A stretch of DNA of 64,000 nt from Streptomyces sp. BK340 (GTDB taxonomy: Bacteria; Actinomycetota; Actinomycetes; Streptomycetales; Streptomycetaceae), in assembly GCF_007827595.1 (NCBI RefSeq), contig NZ_VISR01000027.1:1-64000 (forward strand). Direction: 5' to 3'. The translations under genes were made by a program, and so were the position numbers. The notes beneath the pieces are model-generated. The model was not told the DNA's origin, ran no database searches, and saw only the letters and a list, made by a program, of their open reading frames with translations. This document shows positions 1-7,903 of the stretch, one piece after another (the stretch's first letter is position 1; every line of letters begins with the position of its first letter).

Positions 1-1
1 T

Positions 2-94
2 CTCCACACCTACAACCACCACCGCTGCCACACCGCACTCGGAGGCCAGCCCCCGATCAGCCGAGTGAACAACGCTGCGGGTCAATACACCTAG
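2..94 (+). mobile_element. 3' end of an IS481-like transposase (partial at window edge)
   Basis: An open frame enters from the left edge and ends at a TAG at 92-94. The last residues read LHTYNHHRCHTALGGQPPIS..., the typical end of the integrase-core domain in IS481/IS3-type transposases (NHxRPHxALGGxPP pattern). Only about 30 codons are visible, so it cannot be judged whether the element is intact. Its stop codon overlaps the stop of the opposing ABC permease (91-93), so no free element end or terminal inverted repeat remains on this side. Either the IS end has been lost or the insertion trimmed the permease tail. Confidence 0.7.
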
Positions 95-993
95 GTGTTG
101 ATGTCCTTCGTCGTGAACCGCGCCCAGGCCGCCGAGCCGAACACGGCCGCGTACAGCGCCTGGAGACCGAGATTCCTGACCAGGTCGTCCCAGTAGACGG
201 GGTCGCGCATCAGATCGGCGAAGGACAGCCAGTAATGGGGGAAGAAGTACGGCTGCAGCGCGTGCAGCTGGGGTATCTGGTCGAGGATCTGGACGGTGAT
301 GAGCAGGCCCACGGTGGTCGCCATCGCCGCGATGCCGCTGTTGGTCAGCGTCGACACGAACAGGCCGAGGGCCGCGACGCCGACCAGCGAGGCCGCGACG
401 ACCAGGGCTATCAGCAGCGCCCGGCCGAGGCCCTCGGCGAAACTGATCCGGGTGCCGGAGATCGTGGTGAGGTCGCCGAGCGGGAACAGCAGCGCGCCGA
501 CGATCAGCGCGGAGACGGCCACGACCAGGGTGGCCAGCACGCAGAAGGCCATGACCGTCGTGTACTTGGTGAGCAGCAGGCGGGTGCGGCCGGCCGGGGC
601 GACCAGCAGATAGCGCAGGGTGCCGCCGCCCGCCTCGCCGGCGATCGCGTCGCCCGCGACCACGCCGACCGCCATCGGCAGGAAGAACGGCAGGGTCGCG
701 GCCAGTGCCGTGAACACCAGGAACAGGCCGTTGTTGGTGATCTGCGCGATGAACGCCGGCCCGTCGCCACCGCCCCGGCCCGCCGTCGAGCCGCCCCGCG
801 TCTCGATCCGCACCGCGATCCCGACCAGAACCGGCACCGCTGCCAGCACCCCGAGCAGCGCGAGGGTGCGCCAGCGGCGGACGGTGGTGACCAGCTCGCT
901 GCGCAGCAGCCCGAAGGTCCACAGGGGGTTCGGACGGCCGGGGCCGGCTGCGGCGGCCGGTGCCCGGAGTGCCTCGGCCTCAGCCCGCGACAT
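91..993 (-). CDS. ABC-2 type transporter permease
   Basis: Membrane subunit of an ABC exporter, 300 aa. After a basic cytoplasmic N-terminus come about six hydrophobic segments (roughly residues 42-62, 92-115, 140-170, 190-215, 220-240, 272-292). The second and third are separated by the conserved loop GDAIAGEAGGGTLRYLLVAP, characteristic of ABC-2 permeases. The ATG at 993 lies inside the 3' end of the ATPase gene (14-nt overlap) with GAGAGGG as ribosome binding site, so the two are translationally coupled. Substrate unknown. The last codons overlap the stop of the transposase fragment on the other strand, so the original C-terminus may have been altered. Confidence 0.85.
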   Translation of the reverse strand: MSRAEAEALRAPAAAAGPGRPNPLWTFGLLRSELVTTVRRWRTLALLGVLAAVPVLVGIAVRIETRGGSTAGRGGGDGPAFIAQITNNGLFLVFTALAATLPFFLPMAVGVVAGDAIAGEAGGGTLRYLLVAPAGRTRLLLTKYTTVMAFCVLATLVVAVSALIVGALLFPLGDLTTISGTRISFAEGLGRALLIALVVAASLVGVAALGLFVSTLTNSGIAAMATTVGLLITVQILDQIPQLHALQPYFFPHYWLSFADLMRDPVYWDDLVRNLGLQALYAAVFGSAAWARFTTKDINT

Positions 994-1954
994 CGAATCC
1001 CTCTCCCGTCAGTGCCACGAACGCGTCCTCCAGGGAGGCTCGTTCGAGTGTGAGGCCCCGGACCCGGACACCCGCCGTGACCAGGGCGGCGTTGATCTCG
1101 GCGAGGTCCCGCTCGGGAGGCTCGCCGGTCACCCGGTCGCCGTCGGCGGTGACGTCCCCGACGCCCTGTTCCTTCAGCAGCCGGGCCGCCTCGCCCGGGT
1201 CCGGCGTGGTCACCACGAGCCGGCCGCGCGCCCCGGCCGCCAGGTCGGCCACCTCGCCCTGCGTGATCAGGCGGCCCTGTGCCATCACCGCCGCGTGCGT
1301 GCACACCTGCTCGATCTCGTCGAGGAGGTGGGAGGAGAGGAAGACGGTGGTGCCGTCGGAGGCCAACTCCCGGATCAGGGCGCGTATTTCCCGCATGCCC
1401 TGCGGGTCGAGGCCGTTGGTGGGCTCGTCCAGGACGAGCAGCCTGCGCGGCTGGAGCAGGGCCGCGGCCAGGCCGAGGCGCTGCTTCATGCCGAGCGAGT
1501 ACGCCCTGGCCTTCTTGCCCGCGGCGGCCGTGAGGCCCACGCGGTCCAGGGCGGCCGCGACACGGGTCCGCCGGGTGCGCGGGTCCGCGGTCGGGTCGGC
1601 GGCGTCGTAGCGCAGCAGGTTGTCCCGGCCGGAGAGGAAGCCGTACAGGGCGGGGCCCTCGATCAGCGCGCCGACCTGCGGGAGGACGGTACGGCCGGCC
1701 CGGGGCATGGGGCGGCCCAGGACACGGGCCGTGCCCGAGGTCGGCTCGATCAGACCCATCAGCATGCGGATCGTGGTGGTCTTGCCCGAGCCGTTGGGGC
1801 CGAGGAAGCCGAAGACGCTGCCCGCCGGGACGGTCAGGTCGAGACCGTCGACGGCGAGCTGTCCGCCGCGGTAGCGCTTGGTGAGGCCGCGCGTGGCGAT
1901 GACATGCGCAGGCGCCTCCCCCGAGTCCTGCTCCGTGGCGGACGGTTCGCCCAT
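980..1954 (-). CDS. ABC transporter ATP-binding protein
   Basis: Energy-coupling subunit of the exporter formed with the downstream permease, 324 aa. Walker A GPNGSGKTT (residues 52-60), Q-loop PQVGALIE, signature YSLGMKQRLGLA, Walker B LLVLDEPTNGLD and the switch His in LSSHLLDE are all present, so the ATPase should be active. After about residue 225 there is a C-terminal extension of the DrrA/CcmA type. The ATG at 1954 has GAGGGAG upstream. It sits 39 nt after the LolA-like gene, so the three probably form one operon. Drug or lipid export is a family guess; nothing here fixes the substrate. Confidence 0.9.
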   Translation of the reverse strand: MGEPSATEQDSGEAPAHVIATRGLTKRYRGGQLAVDGLDLTVPAGSVFGFLGPNGSGKTTTIRMLMGLIEPTSGTARVLGRPMPRAGRTVLPQVGALIEGPALYGFLSGRDNLLRYDAADPTADPRTRRTRVAAALDRVGLTAAAGKKARAYSLGMKQRLGLAAALLQPRRLLVLDEPTNGLDPQGMREIRALIRELASDGTTVFLSSHLLDEIEQVCTHAAVMAQGRLITQGEVADLAAGARGRLVVTTPDPGEAARLLKEQGVGDVTADGDRVTGEPPERDLAEINAALVTAGVRVRGLTLERASLEDAFVALTGEGFDVAG

Positions 1955-1993
1955 CGGCTCCCTCGATTCGTCGTGTGCCGTACCCCGGAAGGG

Positions 1994-3190
1994 TTACTTC
2001 GCTTCGTCGGCCGCCTTGACCAGCGTGTCCTTGGTGACCGCGCCGGCGTACACCTTGCCGTCGTCGGTGATCAGCGCGTTGACCAGGCGGGTGGAGAAGA
2101 CCGTGCCCTTGCCGAACTTCCCGGAGACGTGGTCGCCGAGCGAGCCGAGGAAGCCGCCGAAGGCGCCGCCCTCGGAGCCGGACGGCATGCCGCCCTTGGC
2201 ACCGGTGTCGAAGGTGGCGACGGACGTCCAGCCCTTGCCGAGCACGTTGGCACCCTGCAGGCCCTGGGTGAAGTCCTCACCGGACCTCGGGGTGTGCCCG
2301 GGAGCCTTGGCCTCCTTCTTCTCCTCGGTGACCTTCGCACCCTTGGGCGGGGTGAAGTCGAAGGTGGAGTCGGCCGGCTTGGCGAAGGAGACCTGGGTGA
2401 AGCCCGCGTCGAGCACGGCGGCGCCGCCACTCTTCGGGGTGAGCGTGAACTTGAGCGGCATACCCGTCTTCGCGTCCACGGCGATGCTGATCGCGCCGAC
2501 CGTCGAACCGGACTGCCTGGGCTTGATCAGCAGCTTGTAGGCGTCGCGTCCGGCGACCTGCGCGGTGCCGTCGACGGTCACGGACGTGGTGTCGTCGACC
2601 GACTTCAGGGCCTCGTCGGCGAAGCCCTTGGGCGTGGCCGGCGGCTCGGCCCGGTGCTCCTTGCCCGAGTCGGCGGCGGTGCCGTGGAAGACCTCGTTGC
2701 TCTTGCTGTCGTAGCCCCAGACGTTCCTGCCGTCGTGGATGAGGCTGTACTCGGAGCCGCTCTCCAGCAGCGAGAGCTTCTGCCGGTCCGGGCCGTCGGT
2801 CGCCACGCGCAGGGTGTGCGTGCCGGAGACCAGCTCGGTGAGCTTGGACTTCGGGTCGGCGGAGGAGCCGTCGCCGCCCCGGGCCGCCCCGGACGCCAGG
2901 CTGCTCTCCAGGCCGCCGAGGTTCGGCAGGCCGAGGTCGGTGCTGACCTTCACCGTGCCGGACAGCTGCTGCACGTCCGACTTGGCGATCTTCTCGATGA
3001 GCTGCTGCGCGGTGATCTTCGGCAGATCGGGGGAGCCGGAGTCGGCGAGAGCCGGGACCAGCCCGATCGTGGCCGCCGCCACCCCCACCACCGCGACCGG
3101 GACCACGTACCGGGCGGCTTTGCGGCGTCCGGTGGGCAGGTCCTCGCCCTGTCCGGCGCCCGTTGCCTCGTCGGATTCGTACGGTGCCAT
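1994..3190 (-). CDS. LolA-like membrane-anchored protein
   Basis: 398 aa. A cytoplasmic N-terminus is followed by one hydrophobic segment (about residues 28-48, VVPVAVVGVAAATIGLVPAL) and a long extracytoplasmic domain. The domain shows the LolA/LolB-like pattern: repeated short beta strands with KLSLLESGSEYSLIHDGRNVWGYDSKSNEVFHG in the middle and a DAKTGMPLKFTL strand later. In diderms LolA carries lipoproteins; in Streptomyces, with no such outer membrane, the fold probably binds lipids or lipoproteins at the membrane surface. I start at the ATG at 3190, which has a perfect GGAGG at 3201-3205; a GTG 39 nt earlier lacks one. It precedes the ABC ATPase by 39 nt and may feed substrate to that exporter (inference). 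Confidence 0.75.
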   Translation of the reverse strand: MAPYESDEATGAGQGEDLPTGRRKAARYVVPVAVVGVAAATIGLVPALADSGSPDLPKITAQQLIEKIAKSDVQQLSGTVKVSTDLGLPNLGGLESSLASGAARGGDGSSADPKSKLTELVSGTHTLRVATDGPDRQKLSLLESGSEYSLIHDGRNVWGYDSKSNEVFHGTAADSGKEHRAEPPATPKGFADEALKSVDDTTSVTVDGTAQVAGRDAYKLLIKPRQSGSTVGAISIAVDAKTGMPLKFTLTPKSGGAAVLDAGFTQVSFAKPADSTFDFTPPKGAKVTEEKKEAKAPGHTPRSGEDFTQGLQGANVLGKGWTSVATFDTGAKGGMPSGSEGGAFGGFLGSLGDHVSGKFGKGTVFSTRLVNALITDDGKVYAGAVTKDTLVKAADEAK

Positions 3191-3252
3191 CTGTGCCTTA
3201 CCTCCGTCGTCGGCGGCGGCTGTCCCCACACTGGTCCACCTGAGCCGCCATT

Positions 3253-3270
3253 CTCACCCGAATCGGTGAG
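3253..3270. promoter_or_regulatory. Dyad CTCACC-N6-GGTGAG upstream of the LolA-like gene
   Basis: Perfect 6-bp arms at 3253-3258 and 3265-3270, 63 bp upstream of the LolA-like start. The position suits an operator, but the arms are short and no regulator is known. Confidence 0.3.
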
Positions 3271-3369
3271 GAGTGGTGATTTCCGTGGTTTCCATCTGAC
3301 CAAATCGGCCGTGAGGAAGCGTCAGACCACGGAGCCAACTCCGTGTACGCCTGCGGTATGACACACGAG

Positions 3370-3415
3370 GGCGGTGCCTCCCCCGACCCGTAGGGGTCGT
3401 GCGGGAGACACCGCC
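3370..3415 (-). terminator. Hairpin terminator after the polyprenyl synthase gene
   Basis: Long imperfect inverted repeat: GGCGGTG at the left, CACCGCC at the right, with complementary CTCCC/GGGAG and CGACCC/GGGTCG inside. It lies 22 bp past the stop of the polyprenyl synthase. There is no T-tract, which is usual for Streptomyces terminators. Confidence 0.7.
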
Positions 3416-3437
3416 GTCGGGTCAGGTGTGCGGGCGG

Positions 3438-4448
3438 CTAGCCGGCCCGGTGCACCACCGCGTCGCACAGCTCGAGCAGCGCCGCCTTGGCGTCGCACTC
3501 CCGCAGCGGGGCCAGTGCCGCCCGCGCCTCCTCTGCGTAGCGGACGGTGTCCCGGCGGGCCTGCTCCAGCGCGGGGTGCGCGCGCAGCGCGGTCAGCGCC
3601 TCGGCGTGCCGGGCGTCGTCGCTGAGGTCGGAGTCCAGCAGCTCGCACAGCGCGATGTCCTCGGCCAGGCCGAGGCGGGCGGCCCGCTCGCGCAGCCGGA
3701 GCACGGGCAGCGTCGGGATGCCCTCGCGCAGGTCGGTACCCGGGGTCTTGCCGGACTCGTGCGAGTCGGAGGCGATGTCCAGGACGTCGTCCGCGAGCTG
3801 GAAGGCGACCCCGAGCCGTTCGCCGTACTGGGTGAGCACGTCGACGACCGTCTCGTCGGCGCCGGACATCATCGCGCCGAAGCGGCACGACACGGCCACC
3901 AGGGAGCCCGTCTTGCCGCCGAGCACGTCCAGGTAGTGGTCGACCGGGTCGCGGCCGTCCGAGGGGCCCGCGGTCTCCAGGATCTGCCCGGTGACCAGCC
4001 TCTCGAACGCGAGGGCCTGGACCCGGACCGCCTCGGGGCCGAGGTCGGCGAGGATCTGGGAGGCGCGGGCGAAGAGGAAGTCGCCGGTGAGGACCGCGAC
4101 CGAGTTGCCCCAGCGGGTGTTGGCACTGTCCACGCCGCGCCGCACGGACGCCTCGTCCATGACGTCGTCGTGGTACAGCGTGGCCAGGTGGGTCAGCTCC
4201 ACGACGACGGCCGACGGCACGACGCCCGGCGCGTACGGGTCGCCGAACTGCGCCGCGAGCATCACGAGCAGCGGCCTGAACCGCTTCCCGCCGGCCCGGA
4301 CGAGGTGCTGCGCGGCCTCCGTGATGAACGGGACCTCGCTCTTGGTGGCTTCGAGCAAGCCTTCCTCGACAGCCGCCAATCCGGCCTGGACATCGGCTTC
4401 CAGAGCCTGGTCCCGCACGCTCAGCCCGAACGGCCCGACGACGGTCAC
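3438..4448 (-). CDS. Long-chain trans-polyprenyl diphosphate synthase
   Basis: Head-to-tail isoprenyl chain elongation from IPP and an allylic primer, 336 aa, the usual length. First Asp-rich motif DDVMD at 94-98, second DDVLD at 220-224, plus GGKRFRP (53-59), GKT (178-180) and the F-Q pair (FQLADD). The residue five before the first motif is Ala, a small residue that leaves the elongation tunnel open, so a long product (about C40-C50) is expected. With menaquinone genes nearby, the likely role is the side chain of MK-9-type quinones. The GTG at 4448 has AGGAGA eight bases upstream. The gene is divergent from the riboswitch-controlled gene. Confidence 0.88.
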   Translation of the reverse strand: MTVVGPFGLSVRDQALEADVQAGLAAVEEGLLEATKSEVPFITEAAQHLVRAGGKRFRPLLVMLAAQFGDPYAPGVVPSAVVVELTHLATLYHDDVMDEASVRRGVDSANTRWGNSVAVLTGDFLFARASQILADLGPEAVRVQALAFERLVTGQILETAGPSDGRDPVDHYLDVLGGKTGSLVAVSCRFGAMMSGADETVVDVLTQYGERLGVAFQLADDVLDIASDSHESGKTPGTDLREGIPTLPVLRLRERAARLGLAEDIALCELLDSDLSDDARHAEALTALRAHPALEQARRDTVRYAEEARAALAPLRECDAKAALLELCDAVVHRAG

Positions 4449-4956
4449 GAGGGGTCTCCTGTCTGCTGGTGTCTGCTGGCGATTACACGGTTTGTCGATA
4501 GGTCGTTGCCATCACTCAAGTCAGCGTATCCGGTCCTGTTTCGATCACCGATAGCGCCCACCGGTCCAGCCCGGGCGGTATCGGATCAGGGCCAGTATGT
4601 TTTTGATCATCTGATAAGTGTTGGTACACAACGACTTAACAGGATCTCGTCCGATTTGTCGCGAACCGCACGGCGCGCGGAGTACTCCTTTTGCGCCATA
4701 CTCAGCAAATCTCCCGAATCCCCCATGTCTGATTTGATACCCTTTGCCATTTCGTGAGTTGGGTCACGCGGGTCCGTGAATCAGCCATTGGCCGCCACCG
4801 CGTTCTCCCCTTGCCGCATCGGCCAGTTGAGCGTTGGCAACAGCAAAGGATCAAGTACCCCATTGGGAATAGATCAAGGTCAACTGCCTCATTGGGTGAA
4901 TTCAGTACTTGTTTCGGACATGTGCTGTCGCATAGCTTCCGGGCCAGTCAGACGAA
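4449..4956. other. Unusually AT-rich 0.5-kb intergenic region
   Basis: Divergent promoter region between the polyprenyl synthase and the riboswitch, far richer in A/T than the flanks. Short open frames on the plus strand (for example 4754-4978) lack GC-rich third positions and a ribosome site, so I do not call them. It holds the likely promoters for both directions; no other structured element was recognised. Confidence 0.5.
4909..4938 (+). promoter_or_regulatory. Probable promoter of the riboswitch transcript
   Basis: TTGTTT (4909-4914), an 18-bp spacer and TAGCTT (4933-4938) fit a vegetative sigma factor. The predicted start near 4945 is just upstream of the riboswitch 5' boundary. Confidence 0.5.
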
Positions 4957-5159
4957 CGCCGAATCCTGCCGCGTCTGACACCACCCATCGACGAACTCAT
5001 TTCGTACGGCAGGAGCGGGGGACCCAGGTAAGCCGCCGGACCGGACGACGCATGTCGCACCGGGACGGCTAGGGGTGAAGCCGTACCTCCCCCCAGAGGT
5101 ACGGCCGGGCACCTCCCCGCCCGAACCCGACAGCTCACCTCGCAGGCGACGGAGAGGAA
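4957..5159 (+). ncRNA. ydaO-class (c-di-AMP) riboswitch
   Basis: The leader contains the conserved blocks of the ydaO-yuaA RNA in order: CGCCGAATCCTGCC (4958-4971), the pairing GGCAGGAGCGGGGGACCCAG (5008-5027), GGGGTGAAGC (about 5072-5081), a variable hairpin CGTACCTC/GAGGTACG (about 5082-5104), then GGGCACCTC, CCGAACCCGACAGCTCACC and GCAGGCG next to the ribosome site. In the family, c-di-AMP binding turns expression off. Streptomyces uses these leaders for wall hydrolases and resuscitation factors, matching the downstream gene. Boundaries are set by the conserved blocks and may be off by about 10 nt. Confidence 0.9.
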
Positions 5160-5166
5160 CGTCCCC

Positions 5167-5655
5167 ATGTCTGCTGCCGCTCTGCCCCGCCGCACCCGCA
5201 CCAACCGCCTCGTCCGCAAGTTCGCCGTCATCGGCACCGGCGCCGCCGTGCTCGCCCTCCCGCTCATCGGCGCGACCGGCGCCTCCGCCGCCACCCCCAC
5301 GGCCAGCACGGCGGCCACCACGCTCGCCGGGTACCCGAACAACCTGGACGGCTGGATCCGCGAGTCGCTCGCGATCATGGCTCAGAAGGGCATCCCGGGG
5401 ACGTACAACGGCATCTACCGCAACGTCATCCGCGAGTCGTCGGGCAACCCGGCGGCCATCAACCTCTGGGACTCCAACGCGGCCAAGGGCATCCCGTCCA
5501 AGGGCCTGCTCCAGGTGATCGACCCGACGTTCAACGCGTACCACGTGGCCGGAACGTCCTTCGACATCTACGACCCGGTCGCGAACATCACGGCCGCCTG
5601 CAACTACGCGGCCGCGCGCTACGGGTCGATCGACAACGTCTTCGGCGCCTACTGA
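5167..5655 (+). CDS. Secreted lysozyme-like (SLT-fold) transglycosylase
   Basis: 162 aa with a signal peptide: basic RRTRTNRLVRK, hydrophobic core about residues 19-38, cleavage after ASA near residue 42. The mature part is one lytic-transglycosylase-type domain with IRESSGNPAAINLWDSNAAKGIPSKGLLQVIDPTFNAY; the Glu in RESSGN is the likely catalytic acid and GLLQVIDPTF the conserved substrate-groove strand. No LysM or other wall-binding domain follows. Expected role: cleavage of peptidoglycan glycan strands during growth or germination. The ATG at 5167 follows GGAGAGG at the end of the riboswitch, so c-di-AMP should control translation or transcription of this gene. Confidence 0.87.
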   Translation: MSAAALPRRTRTNRLVRKFAVIGTGAAVLALPLIGATGASAATPTASTAATTLAGYPNNLDGWIRESLAIMAQKGIPGTYNGIYRNVIRESSGNPAAINLWDSNAAKGIPSKGLLQVIDPTFNAYHVAGTSFDIYDPVANITAACNYAAARYGSIDNVFGAY

Positions 5656-5694
5656 CCGGCGCCCACGGCGGGCCCTGCTGATAGCCCGGTCAGT
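5651..5694. terminator. Bidirectional terminator containing both stop codons
   Basis: Perfect 9-bp arms ACTGACCGG (5651-5659) and CCGGTCAGT (5686-5694) with an inner GCCC/GGGC stem. Each arm contains a stop codon: TGA of the transglycosylase on the left and of the HAD gene on the right. It serves two convergent genes. Confidence 0.65.
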
Positions 5695-6502
5695 CGGTCG
5701 GGAACAGTCTTTCGAGGACGACGGCGATGCCGTCGTCCTCGTTCGACGTGGTGATCTCATCGGCGACGGCCTTGAGTTCGGGATGGGCGTTGGCCATGGC
5801 GACACCTCGTCCGGCCCAGTCGAACATGGGGATGTCGTTGGGCATGTCGCCGAACGCGAGGGCCCGGTCGGCGGCGATCCCCAGGTACTCGGCGGCCAGC
5901 GCCAGCCCCGTCGCCTTGGTGACCCCGCACGGCTGCAGCTCCACGGTCCCGGGCCCCGACATCGTGACCGTCGCCAACGAGCCCACCGCCGCGCGCGCGG
6001 TCTCCGCCAACTCGTCGTCGGACAGCGTGTGGTGGCGCAGCAGCACCTTGCTGATGGGCTCGCACCACAGGTCGTCGCGGCGGCCGACCCGCACGGCGGG
6101 CAGGGTCGGGTGCGGCATCAGATACCCCGGTTCGATCAGGGTGAGCCCGTCCACGCCGTCCTGGTCGACGGCCGCGTAGACCTGCCCCACCTCGGCCTCG
6201 ATCTTGCCGAGCGCGGTCTCGGCCAGTTCCCGGTCCAGCCGGACCGACCACAGCAGACGGTCGGTGCCGGCGTCGTAGACCTGCGCGCCCTGCCCGCACA
6301 CCGCGAGTCCCGTGCTGCCGAGGCCCTCCAGGAGGGGCCGCACCCGGGGGGCCGGGCGGCCCGTCACCACCAGGTGCCGGGCGCCGGCCCGCGCCACCCG
6401 CTCGAGCGCGGCGCGCGACCGGTCGGAGACGGTGTCGTCGCCGCGCAGCAGCGTCCCGTCCAGGTCGGTGGCGATCAGTGCGTATGCGGGGGGTGCGGCC
6501 AT
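5690..6502 (-). CDS. Cof-type HAD-IIB phosphatase
   Basis: 270 aa, the usual length for Cof-like hydrolases. Motif I DLDGTLL has the nucleophile Asp13 and acid/base Asp15; motif II is the Thr in [10 protein letters not shown]; the motif III Lys is in GVTKATGL; motif IV is FGDMPNDIPMF. The alpha/beta cap between motifs II and III marks class IIB. Such enzymes dephosphorylate sugar phosphates, FMN or pyridoxal phosphate; the substrate cannot be read from sequence. Convergent with the transglycosylase and followed by a separate locus, so probably monocistronic. Confidence 0.87.
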   Translation of the reverse strand: MAAPPAYALIATDLDGTLLRGDDTVSDRSRAALERVARAGARHLVVTGRPAPRVRPLLEGLGSTGLAVCGQGAQVYDAGTDRLLWSVRLDRELAETALGKIEAEVGQVYAAVDQDGVDGLTLIEPGYLMPHPTLPAVRVGRRDDLWCEPISKVLLRHHTLSDDELAETARAAVGSLATVTMSGPGTVELQPCGVTKATGLALAAEYLGIAADRALAFGDMPNDIPMFDWAGRGVAMANAHPELKAVADEITTSNEDDGIAVVLERLFPTD

Positions 6503-6656
6503 GATCAGAGAATACGGATCCCACGCCCCGCCGACTCACCCTGGAGTTCCCGGACTTGTGTGCTCCTCGGCCTCAAGTGGCCCCTGCGGGGCCCCTGATG
6601 GTGGTGGAGTTGACGCGATCGGACCCGCGGGTGAGCGGGACGGCGTCTTCCGCCGC

Positions 6657-7859
6657 TCAGCCGTGTGCCGCCGCCAGATGCCCGGCCAGACGCGGCGAGG
6701 CGAACTCCGTGCCGCACACGAACCGCATCACCGGGCCGTACGAGGACGCCGCCGGGAGGCCGGTGAAGTACAGGCCCGGGACGGAGGAGACGAACCCGGG
6801 TCCCAGCCTGGGCGCGCCCCGGCTCACCGCCAGCCGGGTGCGCAGCCCATGGCCGAGGAAGTCCATCGCGGCGATGTTCACGCGGTAGCCGGTGGCCGCG
6901 ATGACGTGGTCGGCCGAGAGCCGCTCGGTGCGCCCGACGTGGGTGCTCACGGTGAGGACCGGACTGCCGCCCGGGGCCTCGGCGCCCACCACCCGCTCGA
7001 CCTCCTCGACCTGCACCTTGCCCTCGAAGCGGTCGCGCAGCCACCAGGCGCCGAGCGGGCCGAGGACCCGGCGGACCAGGTAGTGGCGGGTGCGGGCGGG
7101 CAGGAAGCGGTACGGCTGGGGGTAGTAGCTGAGCGCCCACAGGGACCAGGCACGCCCGAAGGGCGACTCGGGGCGCAGCCTGGGCTGGGCCCAGGGCGGG
7201 GCGCCGAAGGCGACCCGGCCGCGGCCGCGCGAGACCACGCGCACCTGGGCGCCGGACTCGGCCGCGAGGGCGGCCGTCTCCAGTGCGGACTGGCCGGCGC
7301 CGACGACGATCAGCTCCTTGCCGGCGAAGCGGGTGAGGTCGTGGTGCTGGGAGCTGTGCGAGACCGGGCCCGTGAGCGCCGGACCGTCGGCCGCCGCTGC
7401 CGCCAGCTCCGCCGGGAGATGGGCCAGCCCGGACAGCCCGGTGGCGACCACGACCGCGCGGGCGGTGAACAGCTCCCCCGAGTCCAGTTTGAGTTCGAAC
7501 CCTCCGCTCTCGTCGCGGTCCACGGAGACGACCCGGACCTGCTCCAGGCCGGGCAGCAGCTTCTCCTGGAACCACTCGCCGTACGCGATGAAGGTCTCCA
7601 CCGGGACGATGTCCTCGTCGGTCACCAGCCGGCGGACACCGGCCGCGTCGCAGTAGTCGGCGAGGGTGTGGCCGGGCTGCGGGCAGTCGAGGCTGGAGGC
7701 GGCGGGGGTCGATTTGAGGAGCATGCCCTCGGGCATGTGGTCGCGCCAGCTGACCATGGGGTCGCCGAAGATGCGGACGGGGATGCCGCGCGCCCGCAGA
7801 TGGGCGGCGGTGGACAGGCCGTACGGCCCGGCACCGATGACTGCAACCGGTCGAATCAC
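6657..7859 (-). CDS. FAD/NAD(P)-dependent oxidoreductase (flavin-monooxygenase-like)
   Basis: 400 aa. The N-terminal dinucleotide fold has GAGPYG at residues 9-14, a second Rossmann site GAGQSALE lies near residue 188, and a late ATGYR motif follows, the arrangement of lysine/ornithine N-hydroxylases and flavin monooxygenases. The strict FMO fingerprint FxGxxxHxxxY is not seen; SHSSQHHDLTRFAGKELIVVG occupies its place. I start at the GTG at 7859, preceded by GGGAGG; the upstream in-frame extension looks non-coding. It follows the ATP-grasp gene by 44 nt, so the pair is probably one operon, perhaps ligating and then oxidising an amino-acid-derived product (inference). Confidence 0.78.
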   Translation of the reverse strand: MIRPVAVIGAGPYGLSTAAHLRARGIPVRIFGDPMVSWRDHMPEGMLLKSTPAASSLDCPQPGHTLADYCDAAGVRRLVTDEDIVPVETFIAYGEWFQEKLLPGLEQVRVVSVDRDESGGFELKLDSGELFTARAVVVATGLSGLAHLPAELAAAAADGPALTGPVSHSSQHHDLTRFAGKELIVVGAGQSALETAALAAESGAQVRVVSRGRGRVAFGAPPWAQPRLRPESPFGRAWSLWALSYYPQPYRFLPARTRHYLVRRVLGPLGAWWLRDRFEGKVQVEEVERVVGAEAPGGSPVLTVSTHVGRTERLSADHVIAATGYRVNIAAMDFLGHGLRTRLAVSRGAPRLGPGFVSSVPGLYFTGLPAASSYGPVMRFVCGTEFASPRLAGHLAAAHG

Positions 7860-7903
7860 GAAGTCCCTCCCCAGGACGCGGTGCGCCACTTCCGTGGCCT
7901 TGC

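Noticed and set aside
620-3361. A 913-aa plus-strand frame over the ABC exporter and LolA-like gene
   Set aside because: Antisense shadow; the minus-strand genes have Walker and membrane features.
4754-4978. Short plus-strand frames before the riboswitch
   Set aside because: AT-rich third positions, no ribosome site and overlap with the riboswitch 5' end.
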